34,058 bases of DNA from positions 1-34,058 of the IMG/VR virus record IMGVR_UViG_3300020213_000010, one strand, 5' to 3'. This DNA is from a virus. Positions 6,952-15,765 of this stretch are shown one piece after another. A program made the translations under genes and the position numbers. The notes beneath the pieces are model-generated. The model had not been told where the DNA came from and searched no databases. It was given only the letters and a program-made list of their open reading frames with translations. The first letter of the stretch is position 1. Each line of letters opens with the position of its first letter.

Positions 6952-9729
6952 TTAGACGATCGCCAGCGTGGGGGCGGTGAGCGCGCCGCCGGTGAAGGCG
7001 GCTGGGGTGGCGAATGTGGTCGTGGCGAACGCGCTGCCGCCGGACAGCCCATCGAAAAACTTCACGTCCAGGGTGTAGGTATGGCTCGAGAGCGGGGTGT
7101 AGGGATTGAGCGTCATGGTGGTGGTGTTCGGCGTCAGTGTCGTCACCAGCGCCCCGTCGAGATAGATGCCGATGTGGAACGCGACCGATCCCGCTGGATT
7201 GGCCCAGGTCGCCACGATCGTTGAGGTGGTGAGGATCGTTGCCGGTGTCACCGCCAACCCGGTCGGGGCGCTGACCGTCGCCGTGTTCACGTATTTGGTG
7301 CCACTCGGCTGCACATAGGCCGACGGCAACCGCAGATCCGTGGTCGTCCCAGTCGAGGGCGCATGCACCGACCGCGCCTCGACGAACACCCGGACATTGC
7401 TCGGGAGGTTCGGCAGGCTGTAGGTGCCCGTGGCCCCGACCCGGAGTCCGAATGTCCAGCGGGCGTCGGTATCCGCTGGGGACGCGGTCAGCGTCTTGGT
7501 GGTGTCGATCAGGTAGCGGATCTCGACCGCATCGGTCTGCGCGTTCACCGTGACCACCGCGCTGACGCCGTGATTCGTGTTCCCGGTCTGCTGGGTCGGC
7601 GTGCCGATCGTCGGGATGTTGCAGACCGCGCCCGCGCCCGCGTCGATCGCCGTCCACCGCATCAGGTGATCCACCTCCTGCCGTCCGGTGATCTGAAAGA
7701 GCCGGGTATCGCCGCGCTTATTGATGCCGCTGGAGGGCAGCGCCGTCGCCGCAGCATAGCACCAGTCGCCGGGCCACAGCGCGATCAGCGCGGCCGTGCG
7801 CCGGGTGGTGAACGTCACCGCCACCGCGCCGGAGCCGAACATCGAGCGGTAGAGGGAGGCGACCTCGTCGGCCACGCCCCGGAAATAGAGTTCCGCCTGC
7901 TGCGCCACGCCGGTTGGGACGTCGAGCGCGTCCGTCGTGAACCGCAGGCCGAGGGCGTCCAGGGCCAGCGGCTTGGACCCGATCGCGATCGCCCGCGCGT
8001 CACCGAGCGAGAAATAGACGCTGGTGCTCGGCACCGAGGCCACGAGATTGGGCGGCATGGCCGGCACCGGCTCCTTGAGCGCCGCCACCGCGGCCGCGGT
8101 CAGCGTCACATCGGTGTAGCAGGTGACACTCAGCTCGGATACCGCCGCGCTCCGCCCCTGTCCCCACGTCGGGATCTCCTCAACGTTGATGTCGGCGTCC
8201 GCGATCGTGGGGATGCCCGCCAGCGCCGCCGCGGTCGGCAGCCGGCAATCGAACGGCACGAACCGTGACCGGGGCACCGACGATCCGTCGAGCACCGGCT
8301 GGAATCGGTACCCCACCCCGAGCACCTGACCGAATTGTTTCTCGATGAAGTCAAAGCGGCGCCAGGGGCGGTCGATGATCCAGCGCGTGATGGGCAGCGT
8401 ATTGCGGTTGGTCGCGGCGGCCAGCTTATCCCACAGACTCCCGGCCGTGGCATCGTACTCGATCGGGAACTTGGGGTCGCCCGCGTTTTTGCCCGCAGGA
8501 AACCACGGCGCGATCTTCTCGCCCGCGGTGTATAGCGCCGCGTATCTGCCATCGAGGATGTCCCCGAGAAACGTCATCGGATTGATGTCGGACACCATAA
8601 CCGGCTGCGGCAGCGCCACCGTGGAGACCGCGCCGCCACCACCGAACAGAGGGACCACACGACCGAGGAAACCGGCATAGGCGGATGGAGCGAGCGGCGT
8701 CTGCGCCACCGGCTGCGCCGCCTGCGCGAGGCGGAGCGACAGCGTCAGCACCGTCGCGTTGGGCACCGTGCCGGTATCGAACGCGGTATAGAACGGATCA
8801 GACGTGGCCGCCGTGCCGTCGGGATTGACCAGCGCCGTCACCGCCAGCGACTGCACCGCGTAGTGGCCATCGGCCCGCAGGCCCGCGATCACCTGCGTCA
8901 CCATCACGTCCTTGTTGGTGATCGCGGGTGAGACCGAGGAGAATCGGCAGCGCAGGAGCGAGGTCCGGCCGAGCACAAAACCCACCCCCGCCAGTGTCTG
9001 CGCCACCAGCCCAAGCCCGGGGACTTTAATCGCGACGGCGGCAGACAGCGCCTGCGTGATGATATTCGCGCTCGTCGACTGGCTCGCCGCGTCCAGCGTG
9101 ATAATCCGCACGACGGTGTTATTCGTGTTCACCGAGGCCCCGACCGATCCGCCGAGCAGCGCCTGCACCCCCACCTGCGCGTAGGCCCCCGTGAGTCCCA
9201 ATGGAACCAGCGTCTGCGCCACCACGTTGCTCGCCGTGCTCGCGGGCGTCCCCGCGAAGCACTCCACGTCCAGATCGGCGGCGAAGTCGGGACCGCTGAA
9301 CTGATACCACAGCGCGTCATCGAGGCTGGTGTCGTCAATGCGTCCCACGAAATGCGGGGTCCAGGTGGTCCCCCCGTCGGCGGACATCTCCAGATAGTAT
9401 TTGCAGCCGAGCAGTTGGTTGCGGCCCCGGGCGTCGCCGAGGAACGCGGTGACCCAGCGTTCCAGTTGCGAGCGGTTGGTATTGGTCCGCACATCGAGCA
9501 GGGGCATCGTCGCCTGCCCGATCGTGACGCGCTTACTGAGGGGGTCGAACGTGCCGCGGTGGACGGTCGGTGTGCCGAGGTACGGTTTCCACCCGGAGAG
9601 GCTGGGGTGGGTTGTTACCTTGAATGCGTCGCTATGCACCGCCCCGGCGGCCGGCGTTAGGATTGTCACCTCGGTGACGTCCACCTGCCGCCCGGCGTAG
9701 ACTGTCAGCCGGAAATGGTACGTGCTCAC
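6952..9729 (-). CDS. Large tail-tip/baseplate hub-like protein
   Basis: 925 residues. The N-terminal ~110 (MSTYHFRLTVYAG, KRVTIGQATMPLLD) resembles distal-tail/baseplate ring domains. A long middle region without recognisable motifs follows. The last ~230 residues hold two Fn3-like beta repeats (DAVEIRYLID..., then PTGLAVTPATILTTSTIVATW). Position directly after the tape measure and one other tail gene, together with the size, match the central tail-tip component of siphoviruses. No glycosidase or peptidase signature is visible. Assignment rests on synteny and domain style. Confidence 0.7.
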   Translation of the reverse strand: MSTYHFRLTVYAGRQVDVTEVTILTPAAGAVHSDAFKVTTHPSLSGWKPYLGTPTVHRGTFDPLSKRVTIGQATMPLLDVRTNTNRSQLERWVTAFLGDARGRNQLLGCKYYLEMSADGGTTWTPHFVGRIDDTSLDDALWYQFSGPDFAADLDVECFAGTPASTASNVVAQTLVPLGLTGAYAQVGVQALLGGSVGASVNTNNTVVRIITLDAASQSTSANIITQALSAAVAIKVPGLGLVAQTLAGVGFVLGRTSLLRCRFSSVSPAITNKDVMVTQVIAGLRADGHYAVQSLAVTALVNPDGTAATSDPFYTAFDTGTVPNATVLTLSLRLAQAAQPVAQTPLAPSAYAGFLGRVVPLFGGGGAVSTVALPQPVMVSDINPMTFLGDILDGRYAALYTAGEKIAPWFPAGKNAGDPKFPIEYDATAGSLWDKLAAATNRNTLPITRWIIDRPWRRFDFIEKQFGQVLGVGYRFQPVLDGSSVPRSRFVPFDCRLPTAAALAGIPTIADADINVEEIPTWGQGRSAAVSELSVTCYTDVTLTAAAVAALKEPVPAMPPNLVASVPSTSVYFSLGDARAIAIGSKPLALDALGLRFTTDALDVPTGVAQQAELYFRGVADEVASLYRSMFGSGAVAVTFTTRRTAALIALWPGDWCYAAATALPSSGINKRGDTRLFQITGRQEVDHLMRWTAIDAGAGAVCNIPTIGTPTQQTGNTNHGVSAVVTVNAQTDAVEIRYLIDTTKTLTASPADTDARWTFGLRVGATGTYSLPNLPSNVRVFVEARSVHAPSTGTTTDLRLPSAYVQPSGTKYVNTATVSAPTGLAVTPATILTTSTIVATWANPAGSVAFHIGIYLDGALVTTLTPNTTTMTLNPYTPLSSHTYTLDVKFFDGLSGGSAFATTTFATPAAFTGGALTAPTLAIV

Positions 9730-9732
9730 CGC

Positions 9733-10641
9733 TCAGACCGTGGTGAAGGGTGTTTGCGCGACCACTTCCACCTCGGCAGTATAGTCGGCATTCCCCTCCA
9801 GCGCCGGATCCCAGCCGAGCGTCGGCGTCCTGAGGTAGGCGTCGAGATAAGTGGTACAGGCCGAGCGATTCAGCGCGACCCGCAGGACCTGTTTGTCCCA
9901 GCCCGCCGCGAGCATGGCGCTGACGCTGACGTTGACGCTGACGGATTCATTCTCCCCGTGCCAGCCGGACACCACGCTCGGCGTGCCCCGGGCCGTGAGC
10001 GGCGCCCACGCCAGCCGCGCCTTCAGGGCGTACTCATCGCCGTAACTCCAAGCGTCTTCGGTGCCGGACGGCGCGATGCCCGCCCGGTAGCCGAGCTTCG
10101 GCCGCCGGAACGCGCGCGGCGCGCCGAGCAGGTCGAGCAGGCAGAGGTTGTTCAGGTAGTAGATCGTCGCGCCGGTGGAGGCGGCCGTGTTCCCCGCGCC
10201 GTAGAGTTCCAGTTGCGGCACGTTGCCCGAGATCCAGGTGCAGGTCACGAGCGCCGCGTACCACCCGCCCCCGAGCGCAGAACTGCCGACCACCGTCCCG
10301 CCGACGGTGCTGAACGTCGGCACCCCACCCGACCAGGTGGCGAAGACAATCAGCGGAGAGATCAGCGCGGTGTTGTCTTTGACGGAGAAGCGCGACTGTG
10401 TCGCGGTATCCGCCTTCAGACAGACCACCCAATACAGGCTCGTGGTCGCAAGCGCGGTGAGCACCTTGACCCGTGACTCGTATCCGGCGGCGTCGTTATC
10501 GTCGATCTTGTAGGCGTCCGTTCCCCCGAATGGGTCGGTTTGGCCTGCCGTGACCGTCGGCGTCAGGACGTTAGCCCATGTGCCGGCGTTGATCGCTTCG
10601 GCGGTCCCGTAGGCGATCAACGGCAATCCGGGGCTCGCCAT
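9733..10641 (-). CDS. Tail protein with carbohydrate-binding-like N-terminal domain
   Basis: 302 residues. The first ~165 (TDAYKIDDNDAAGYESRV, TSLYWVVCLKAD, GGGWYAALVTCTW) read like the jelly-roll modules seen in phage adhesins. The C-terminus (FRRPKLGYRAGIAPSG to VVAQTPFTTV) resembles the distal tail proteins that follow tape measures. The start overlaps the tape-measure stop by one base (TGATG at 10639-10643). It likely joins the tail tube to the tip and may contact glycans. Confidence 0.6.
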   Translation of the reverse strand: MASPGLPLIAYGTAEAINAGTWANVLTPTVTAGQTDPFGGTDAYKIDDNDAAGYESRVKVLTALATTSLYWVVCLKADTATQSRFSVKDNTALISPLIVFATWSGGVPTFSTVGGTVVGSSALGGGWYAALVTCTWISGNVPQLELYGAGNTAASTGATIYYLNNLCLLDLLGAPRAFRRPKLGYRAGIAPSGTEDAWSYGDEYALKARLAWAPLTARGTPSVVSGWHGENESVSVNVSVSAMLAAGWDKQVLRVALNRSACTTYLDAYLRTPTLGWDPALEGNADYTAEVEVVAQTPFTTV

Positions 10642-12767
10642 CAGCGGGTCTCGAAGATGAGGTGACGGCCCTGCGCCTGCCGGGCCACATCGGCGAAGAA
10701 CTCCTGAAAGCCCGGGTCACTCGCGCGCAGCATCGCGCCCGCCGGGAGGATGACCGTGAGCGTGCTCGCCGCCTTGGCCGCTTCCTGGCTCGCGGTGAAG
10801 CGATCCGGTGACAGCGAGCCACCACCGCCGCCGAGCGAGCCGCCACCCCCAGATCCGCCCCGCGCGCCACCGCCGCCGCCGCCGCCTAACGACCCGGCGA
10901 ACGCCACCAGCGCACCGCCCGCCGCGATCTCCTTCAAGCCGCCCGCGATCATCGCCGGGTTGAAATGGCCGATCCCCTTCGCCACCTGCGCCACACCGGA
11001 CAGGATGTGGTGCTTGCCTTCCGCCGCCGCCTGCTGCGCGATCGCGTGCTTGATCGCCCGGCTGAGCGCACCGAACACCGTCTGCCCCTGCCCAATCGCC
11101 TCGAACATGCGGATGAAGTTGTCCGTCAGCGCCGTCACGGTTTCGCCCGCGATACGGCCGAGCGTCTGGTCGGTGGTCTCTAGCAGGGCATTGAACTCCT
11201 GCAGGGGGCCGGTGGCCGCGAGGAACGCATTGGCGAAGTTAGGCGGGCGGTCCGGACCGCCCTGGCCGATCCCGACGCCAGACCCTTGGGTTTCCACCCC
11301 TTCGCCGTTACCGGTGAACCCGATCTGCGGCCCCTGCGTCGCTGCCACTTGCGCGGCGTCGCTCCCCGGCACTGGCGCCGCGAGGATCTGGTTGCCGCGC
11401 CCGGTGGTGAGCCCCTCGTTGCGGCCCGCCAGCGCCTTCTCGATCGCCGCATACTCCGCCAGCGCCTTGGCCCGGTCCGCCACTGAGACCGTCCCGTCAT
11501 TCATCACCAGCGTCAGCGCCCGTTCCAGCGTGCTCAGGCGCGACAGGTCCTCGGCCGTCGCCTGCCGCGCGGTCGCGAGCGTCACCAGCGCGGCGACCTC
11601 CTTGCTGACCGCATCATCCAGGACGTTAAACGCCTTGCCCGGGACGGGGGGCGCTGACTGCGGGGACCGCGTCGGTGTCGGTACCGACAGCTTCCGCCCA
11701 TGGCTGCGGTTGTAAATGTTCTGCAGTTCCTGATCGAGTTGCGCCGCCAGCCGGATGTGCTCCGCTTTGGCCTGTTGCACCATCTGATCGCCGACCTGGC
11801 GGAGCGCGACCCCGACATCCCCCGCGCCGATCTGCTGAAGAAAGTCGCCGAACGTCTGCGCCAGCGGCCCGAGCCCGCCCCGCGCCCGCTCGACCATCTG
11901 CCGCCAGCCGACCGCAATCTCGTCCGACAGTGCCTCCAGCCCCCCGCCCGCAGTGCGGATAACGTTGATCGGGGCCAGCACCGCGCTGCCGAGCACACTC
12001 GCCAGATTGCCAAGCACGGTCACCAGCGCGCCGATACTGTCGGCGTTCCGGGTGATCCACTGTTCCAACTCAATCAACTTCGTGGTGAGGGCGCTCACGG
12101 TGCCGCCCGCGCTGTCCGCTCCCAGGATCGCCCGGCCCAGCGACGCTTGCACGTCGCCCCACTGGTTGCTTAATACGGTCAGCCGGCCGGACAGCGTCGC
12201 CGCCTCCCCGGCCGCGAACCCGCTGAACCGATCCCGCATGAGCTGGATCGCGTCCGCCCCGTCCCGGACAACAATTCCCATCCGCGCGAGGCTGCCGGTG
12301 TTCCCCGCCAGCACATTGCCCACCGCGGTCGCCGCCGTGCCCAGGTCGATATGCTTGGCCGCCGCGAGGTCTGCCGCGAGCTGCAGCGCGTTCATGGACC
12401 CGCTGACGTTCCCGGAGATCGTTATGAGGGTCGTCAGCGCCGCGCTCAGGTCGTCAGCGGTATAGGTCGAGAGCCGCCGCACGCCGGCAATCGTCGCGTC
12501 GAGCAGCGGCTTGAGCCCGGCGTAGGATCCGCCGAGGTTGCTGATGGATTGGGTCAGTTGCTGGTTGGCGACCTCGGCCTTGTTCGCTTCCTCAATGCTC
12601 GACTTGAAAAACGCGCCGAGCGACACCGCGCCTAACGTGGCGCCGAGGCCGACAAAGGCCGACTTGACCCGATCGCCAAACGAGACCACGCTCTCCCGCA
12701 TCGTCCGCAGGCGGGAGCTGAAATCGTCTTTCGCGGTCAGTATAACTTCGAGCTTCTTGCTGGCCAT
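10641..12767 (-). CDS. Tail tape measure protein
   Basis: 708 residues. The N-terminus (KKLEVILTAKDDFSSRLR) and the segment around 75-210 (AADLAAAKHIDLGTAATAVGN, RLTVLSNQWGDVQASLG) are diagnostic of the phage tail tape measure family. A hydrophobic stretch around 225-275 and a Gly-rich low-complexity run near 635-665 follow. It sets tail length and is ejected during infection. At roughly 1.5 Å per residue it would predict a tail near 100 nm, so a siphovirus. It is the longest tail gene after the tip protein and sits in canonical position after the chaperone pair. Confidence 0.92.
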   Translation of the reverse strand: MASKKLEVILTAKDDFSSRLRTMRESVVSFGDRVKSAFVGLGATLGAVSLGAFFKSSIEEANKAEVANQQLTQSISNLGGSYAGLKPLLDATIAGVRRLSTYTADDLSAALTTLITISGNVSGSMNALQLAADLAAAKHIDLGTAATAVGNVLAGNTGSLARMGIVVRDGADAIQLMRDRFSGFAAGEAATLSGRLTVLSNQWGDVQASLGRAILGADSAGGTVSALTTKLIELEQWITRNADSIGALVTVLGNLASVLGSAVLAPINVIRTAGGGLEALSDEIAVGWRQMVERARGGLGPLAQTFGDFLQQIGAGDVGVALRQVGDQMVQQAKAEHIRLAAQLDQELQNIYNRSHGRKLSVPTPTRSPQSAPPVPGKAFNVLDDAVSKEVAALVTLATARQATAEDLSRLSTLERALTLVMNDGTVSVADRAKALAEYAAIEKALAGRNEGLTTGRGNQILAAPVPGSDAAQVAATQGPQIGFTGNGEGVETQGSGVGIGQGGPDRPPNFANAFLAATGPLQEFNALLETTDQTLGRIAGETVTALTDNFIRMFEAIGQGQTVFGALSRAIKHAIAQQAAAEGKHHILSGVAQVAKGIGHFNPAMIAGGLKEIAAGGALVAFAGSLGGGGGGGARGGSGGGGSLGGGGGSLSPDRFTASQEAAKAASTLTVILPAGAMLRASDPGFQEFFADVARQAQGRHLIFETR

Positions 12768-12770
12768 CTC

Positions 12771-13004
12771 TTACCCCGGATAGGCTTCGCGCAGCGCCTC
12801 GCTCCGCATCGTGCTCGCCACCTGCTCCTGCGCCCAGACCATCGCGATCGCCGCCGCCATGTTCAGCCGGTCCATCGCCCGCAGCGCGGTCAGTGTCGCC
12901 GCGTAGCAGGCGAATACCCGCACCGGGATGAATCCGTCACCCGTCTCCCAGCGCGCCGGGCAGTGGTAGAGCCCCGGAAATGCGTGCTCCACCATGGCCC
13001 GCAT
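12771..13004 (-). CDS. Second tail assembly chaperone frame (gpT-like)
   Basis: 77 residues, between the first chaperone and the tape measure, which is where phages encode the downstream half of the G/GT-type chaperone pair. Its ATG overlaps the upstream TGA by one base (13002-13006). It lies in the -1 frame relative to the upstream gene, so it could be made separately by reinitiation or as a frameshift fusion. The sequence is helical and Ala-rich, and homology alone would not identify it. Confidence 0.6.
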   Translation of the reverse strand: MRAMVEHAFPGLYHCPARWETGDGFIPVRVFACYAATLTALRAMDRLNMAAAIAMVWAQEQVASTMRSEALREAYPG

Positions 13005-13438
13005 CAGCCAGGGGGTGAGCTGACCGCCTCCGACGTGCTGTCCGGCGCGGGCGTCGATGCGCTCGCGTCCGCCGAGGAATCGCTCGCGGGCCTCGTCGGC
13101 GATGGTCCGGGCGACCGGGGCGCGCGGCCGGTCGCCTGGCAGACGAAAAAATCCGACAGCACCCGCTCCCGCACCGGCGGTGGCAACTGGTGGATCAGGC
13201 GGACGGGGTCGCCCTGCCAGCGGAACGGCAGGCGGTAGGGGAACGCGGCCCGCAGCACGGTGATCAGCGCCGCCTCCTGCGCCGCCTCCGGCAGCGTGCC
13301 CGCCGTGGCCGCCTCGACCGCGAGCTGGAACGTCCGCCAGGCGGGGTGGCTGATGGGCCGGGCGACATACGCCCGGCCGCTCAGCGTGACCGTGAACGGT
13401 TCGAGCGCCGCCCGTTCCGCGTCGGCGTCGATATGCAT
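13004..13438 (-). CDS. Tail assembly chaperone (gpG-like)
   Basis: 144 residues, starting MHIDADAERAALEPF. The core (FTVTLSGRAYVARPISHPAWRTFQ) is the beta-rich head typical of tail assembly chaperones. The last 35 residues are a disordered Ser/Pro/Asp tail. It overlaps the tail tube stop by one base (TGATG at 13438). Near its end the codons CCC CCT precede GGC TGA, a run of C that allows a -1 slip into the next gene. Confidence 0.65.
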   Translation of the reverse strand: MHIDADAERAALEPFTVTLSGRAYVARPISHPAWRTFQLAVEAATAGTLPEAAQEAALITVLRAAFPYRLPFRWQGDPVRLIHQLPPPVRERVLSDFFVCQATGRAPRSPGPSPTRPASDSSADASASTPAPDSTSEAVSSPPG

Positions 13439-14448
13439 CAGTCGTTCGCGATGCTGATGTCGTCGTTGGAACCGGGCGTGCTGTTGTGGATCGAGCAGGT
13501 CACGTCCCAGAGCGGGACCGGACCATCCGCGCTTTTCTTGGCCTCGATCACCTGGCACTGCGGGAGCGTCCACTTCGTTCGATTGTACTGTGTGCCCCCC
13601 ACCTGGAACGACACCGCGAACGCGGTGCCCGCCGTCCGGAGCGTGCGAGGATTGAACGTCGCGAATAGGCTCGCCTCCATCGTGAAGATGAGGACGGGTT
13701 TCCGCTCGCCCGGCTGAAAGCCCGCATGCGCCCCCGCCGCGTTCTGGTCAGGGTAGCGCTCCTGGATCATGCGGTTTCCCTTGACGTTGACCTTCCGGAT
13801 CACCAGCGAGGACACCCCATTGACCACCATCACGAGCGGCGACGCGACCGGGGGGACGGGCGTCGCGGCATAGGTGATGCCGCTCCCGTAGGCGACCTCG
13901 GTCGGTTCGGCGTTGACGCGCCCACTGATCTGAAACGTCCAGATCGCCGGCTTGCCATCCGACGCCTCGTACTCCCAGTCCGCATAGATCATGTTCAGCG
14001 GGTACTTCACCCAGGTCGCCGCGGTCGTGACCTCGTCGTAGAGGTCCATCGACAGTGTCGTGGGAGCGGCGGTGAAGGGCGTAGGCGTATAGGTGATTTT
14101 CTCCGCGCCGCCACCGCCGCTGAACACCGCATCAAAACCCGCCGCCCGGCGGAGGAAGTGCGAATCTTTCGGGAACGCGGAGGCCGAATACGCCACGCCA
14201 AGTCCGCGATCCTCGATCTTGATCGGCAATCCCTTGACGGTCCGCCCCTGCGGCGCCACGCGGATCTGTTGGCCGGCGCTACCGGGCATAACGGGGCGCT
14301 CGCCATCGAATCCGTAGCTCTCATCGAAAACCGGCAGCTCGGCGACCTGCACGCCATCGGTCGCGATCGCCGGGGCGGTATAGGTGCCGGCTGTCGTCTC
14401 CACTTTGTTGGTCGCACCGTAGAGGACGAGACTTTTCGGGCTAGACAT
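13438..14448 (-). CDS. Major tail (tube) protein
   Basis: 336 residues with a near-perfect ribosome binding site (AAGGAG, six bases before ATG), fitting a highly expressed virion protein. The N-terminal SSPKSLVLYGATNKVETTAG and the later VKYPLNMIYADWEYEASDGKPAIW, FQISGRV and RTAGTAFAVSFQVGGTQYN segments match the siphovirus tail tube fold. Synteny (tail terminator before, chaperones and tape measure after) agrees. Confidence 0.82.
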   Translation of the reverse strand: MSSPKSLVLYGATNKVETTAGTYTAPAIATDGVQVAELPVFDESYGFDGERPVMPGSAGQQIRVAPQGRTVKGLPIKIEDRGLGVAYSASAFPKDSHFLRRAAGFDAVFSGGGGAEKITYTPTPFTAAPTTLSMDLYDEVTTAATWVKYPLNMIYADWEYEASDGKPAIWTFQISGRVNAEPTEVAYGSGITYAATPVPPVASPLVMVVNGVSSLVIRKVNVKGNRMIQERYPDQNAAGAHAGFQPGERKPVLIFTMEASLFATFNPRTLRTAGTAFAVSFQVGGTQYNRTKWTLPQCQVIEAKKSADGPVPLWDVTCSIHNSTPGSNDDISIAND

Positions 14449-14451
14449 GCG

Positions 14452-14607
14452 TTACTCCTTGGCCGGCGCGGCCGGCGGGACAGGATGTCGGCGCGGCGGC
14501 GCGGCGTGGGCGGTGACGAATGCATCGACCGCCTCCGGGCCATCCGCTTCCACGGTCACGGGAATTTCCACGCGCCGGCCATCGGGGTAATCGACGAACT
14601 GGCCCAT
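14452..14607 (-). CDS. 51-residue protein before the tail tube gene
   Basis: Starts MGQFVDYPDGRRVEIP. The ATG at 14607 is preferred to the adjacent one at 14610 because GAGG lies six bases upstream. A beta-like N-terminus is followed by an acidic helix and a Pro/Ala-rich tail ending PAAPAKE. Small proteins at this place are common in siphoviruses and have no agreed function. Co-translated with the tail tube gene (gap of three bases). Confidence 0.55.
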   Translation of the reverse strand: MGQFVDYPDGRRVEIPVTVEADGPEAVDAFVTAHAAPPRRHPVPPAAPAKE

Positions 14608-14621
14608 CATCCACCTCGGAG

Positions 14622-15146
14622 TTAGGGGGCGAGATCCCGCACGCGAAACGCGAGCAGCATCCCCCCTGTCATCACATTGTCGCCGATCGGATCCCACAGC
14701 GGCGCGATGTCGGCTGCCTCACCAAACCACACGACCACGCTGTTCATCGTCCGGGCGGTGTCGACCCCGTTCAGCCACGCGGTGATGCACCGTTCGACCG
14801 CGCGAAACGTGTAGTAGGCGTCGCGCGCGCCCGCCTTACTGTCTTTCTGTCGCGCCGCGTAGCGGATCAGCAGATGCACCGTGCCGTCCCGAACGCCCTG
14901 ATGCTGATGCGCGTCGAGCCGGTTGCCGGCGTCATGCAGACCGACCAGCAGACAGGGGAACTGCGCGTCCAATTCCGGCAACTGCCCCCGCGCCGCGCTA
15001 CTGTTCCGCGTCTCGTCGGTAATGAGTCCCAGCGTTGGCGGGATGGGGTCACCGGCGTCGAGCGGCACCGCCGCGAGCCGGGCATTCACGCCCGTCGTGC
15101 CATTCGTCAGAGCGTTAGTCAGGACCCGGATCGCCTCCAGCCTCAC
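14622..15146 (-). CDS. Tail terminator/completion-like protein
   Basis: 174 residues. The mixed alpha/beta pattern (MRLEAIRVLTNALTN, LDAQFPCLLVGL, VHLLIRYAA, YYTFRAVERCITAW, GMLLAFRVRDLAP) and the position between the head-tail connector and tail tube genes fit the gpU/gp17-type tail terminator that caps the tube and joins it to the head. It overlaps the preceding gene by four bases. The family call is by synteny and fold style, not signature residues. Confidence 0.6.
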   Translation of the reverse strand: MRLEAIRVLTNALTNGTTGVNARLAAVPLDAGDPIPPTLGLITDETRNSSAARGQLPELDAQFPCLLVGLHDAGNRLDAHQHQGVRDGTVHLLIRYAARQKDSKAGARDAYYTFRAVERCITAWLNGVDTARTMNSVVVWFGEAADIAPLWDPIGDNVMTGGMLLAFRVRDLAP

Positions 15147-15481
15147 GCGGCCACCAGCGCCACGCGCAGCATGCCCGGATTGCCCGGATCGGCCAACACC
15201 TCGCGCACCAGGTAGCTGGTATCGGCCTGTCCTTTCGCCGCCTGCCAGCGCAGGATGACGGTCGCATCGCGGGCGGGCTGCGTGATCGCCCCGGCCCGAT
15301 ACCGCACCGCCGTGTCGAGCATCTGCGCGCTCTCGCGCAGGTAGTCCAGCGCCACCGTTTCCGCGTCATCGAAAAACGCCTGACATGATTCCGTCCCCGA
15401 CACCAGTGTGACGACATCACCCTCGCAGGGCATGCCCTTGGCTATGTCGGCCATCATGGCGTCGAGCACCGGATCGTTCAT
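15143..15481 (-). CDS. Head-tail joining/head closure protein (gpFII-like)
   Basis: 112 residues. An N-terminal helix (VLDAMMADIAKGM) is followed by a small beta-barrel-like region (DVVTLVSGTESCQAFFDD, RDATVILRWQ, GMLRVALVAA). Length and order match stopper proteins such as lambda gpFII/HK97 gp7. It lies downstream of the capsid and upstream of the tail terminator, the standard place. The start codon overlaps the stop of a 20-codon reading frame. Confidence 0.6.
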   Translation of the reverse strand: MNDPVLDAMMADIAKGMPCEGDVVTLVSGTESCQAFFDDAETVALDYLRESAQMLDTAVRYRAGAITQPARDATVILRWQAAKGQADTSYLVREVLADPGNPGMLRVALVAA

Positions 15482-15540
15482 CCGCCATGCCCCATCGCCA
15501 TCAGCGGCGTCACGTCCGTTATCACATCAACGTTAGCCAT
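15478..15540 (-). CDS. 20-residue leader-like ORF coupled to the head closure gene
   Basis: Encodes MANVDVITDVTPLMAMGHGG. A GGGGGG run sits three bases before the ATG, and the stop overlaps the next ATG as ATGA. It may be a genuine micro-protein or only a translational coupler. No function can be inferred from sequence. Confidence 0.35.
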   Translation of the reverse strand: MANVDVITDVTPLMAMGHGG

Positions 15541-15558
15541 AGTCCCCCCGTTATCGTG

Positions 15559-15765
15559 TTACCGTGACCGCCTGACCAGCGGGTCCCGCGTCTCCACCAC
15601 GTCCGGTGGGGTCGGCAGCGGGGCCTCCCGCTCCTCCCCGGCACGCCGGGCACGCCCATCGAACAGCAGGGCGTACCCGAACGCATCGGGCACCTCGTGT
15701 GTCTCGCCAGGCTGGGCCACGGCGTCGCCGCCGAGCCCAACCCCGCGCAGGAACGTGACGCGCAT
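15559..15765 (-). CDS. Small protein following the capsid gene
   Basis: 68 residues, MRVTFLRGVGLGGDAVAQPG at the start. The pattern of a short beta segment, a 'pGe.hevpDafGyaLlfdGrA' core and a charged tail is one I know from many phages, where such genes sit between the capsid and connector genes. Their role is undefined. The start overlaps the capsid stop by one base. Confidence 0.6.
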   Translation of the reverse strand: MRVTFLRGVGLGGDAVAQPGETHEVPDAFGYALLFDGRARRAGEEREAPLPTPPDVVETRDPLVRRSR

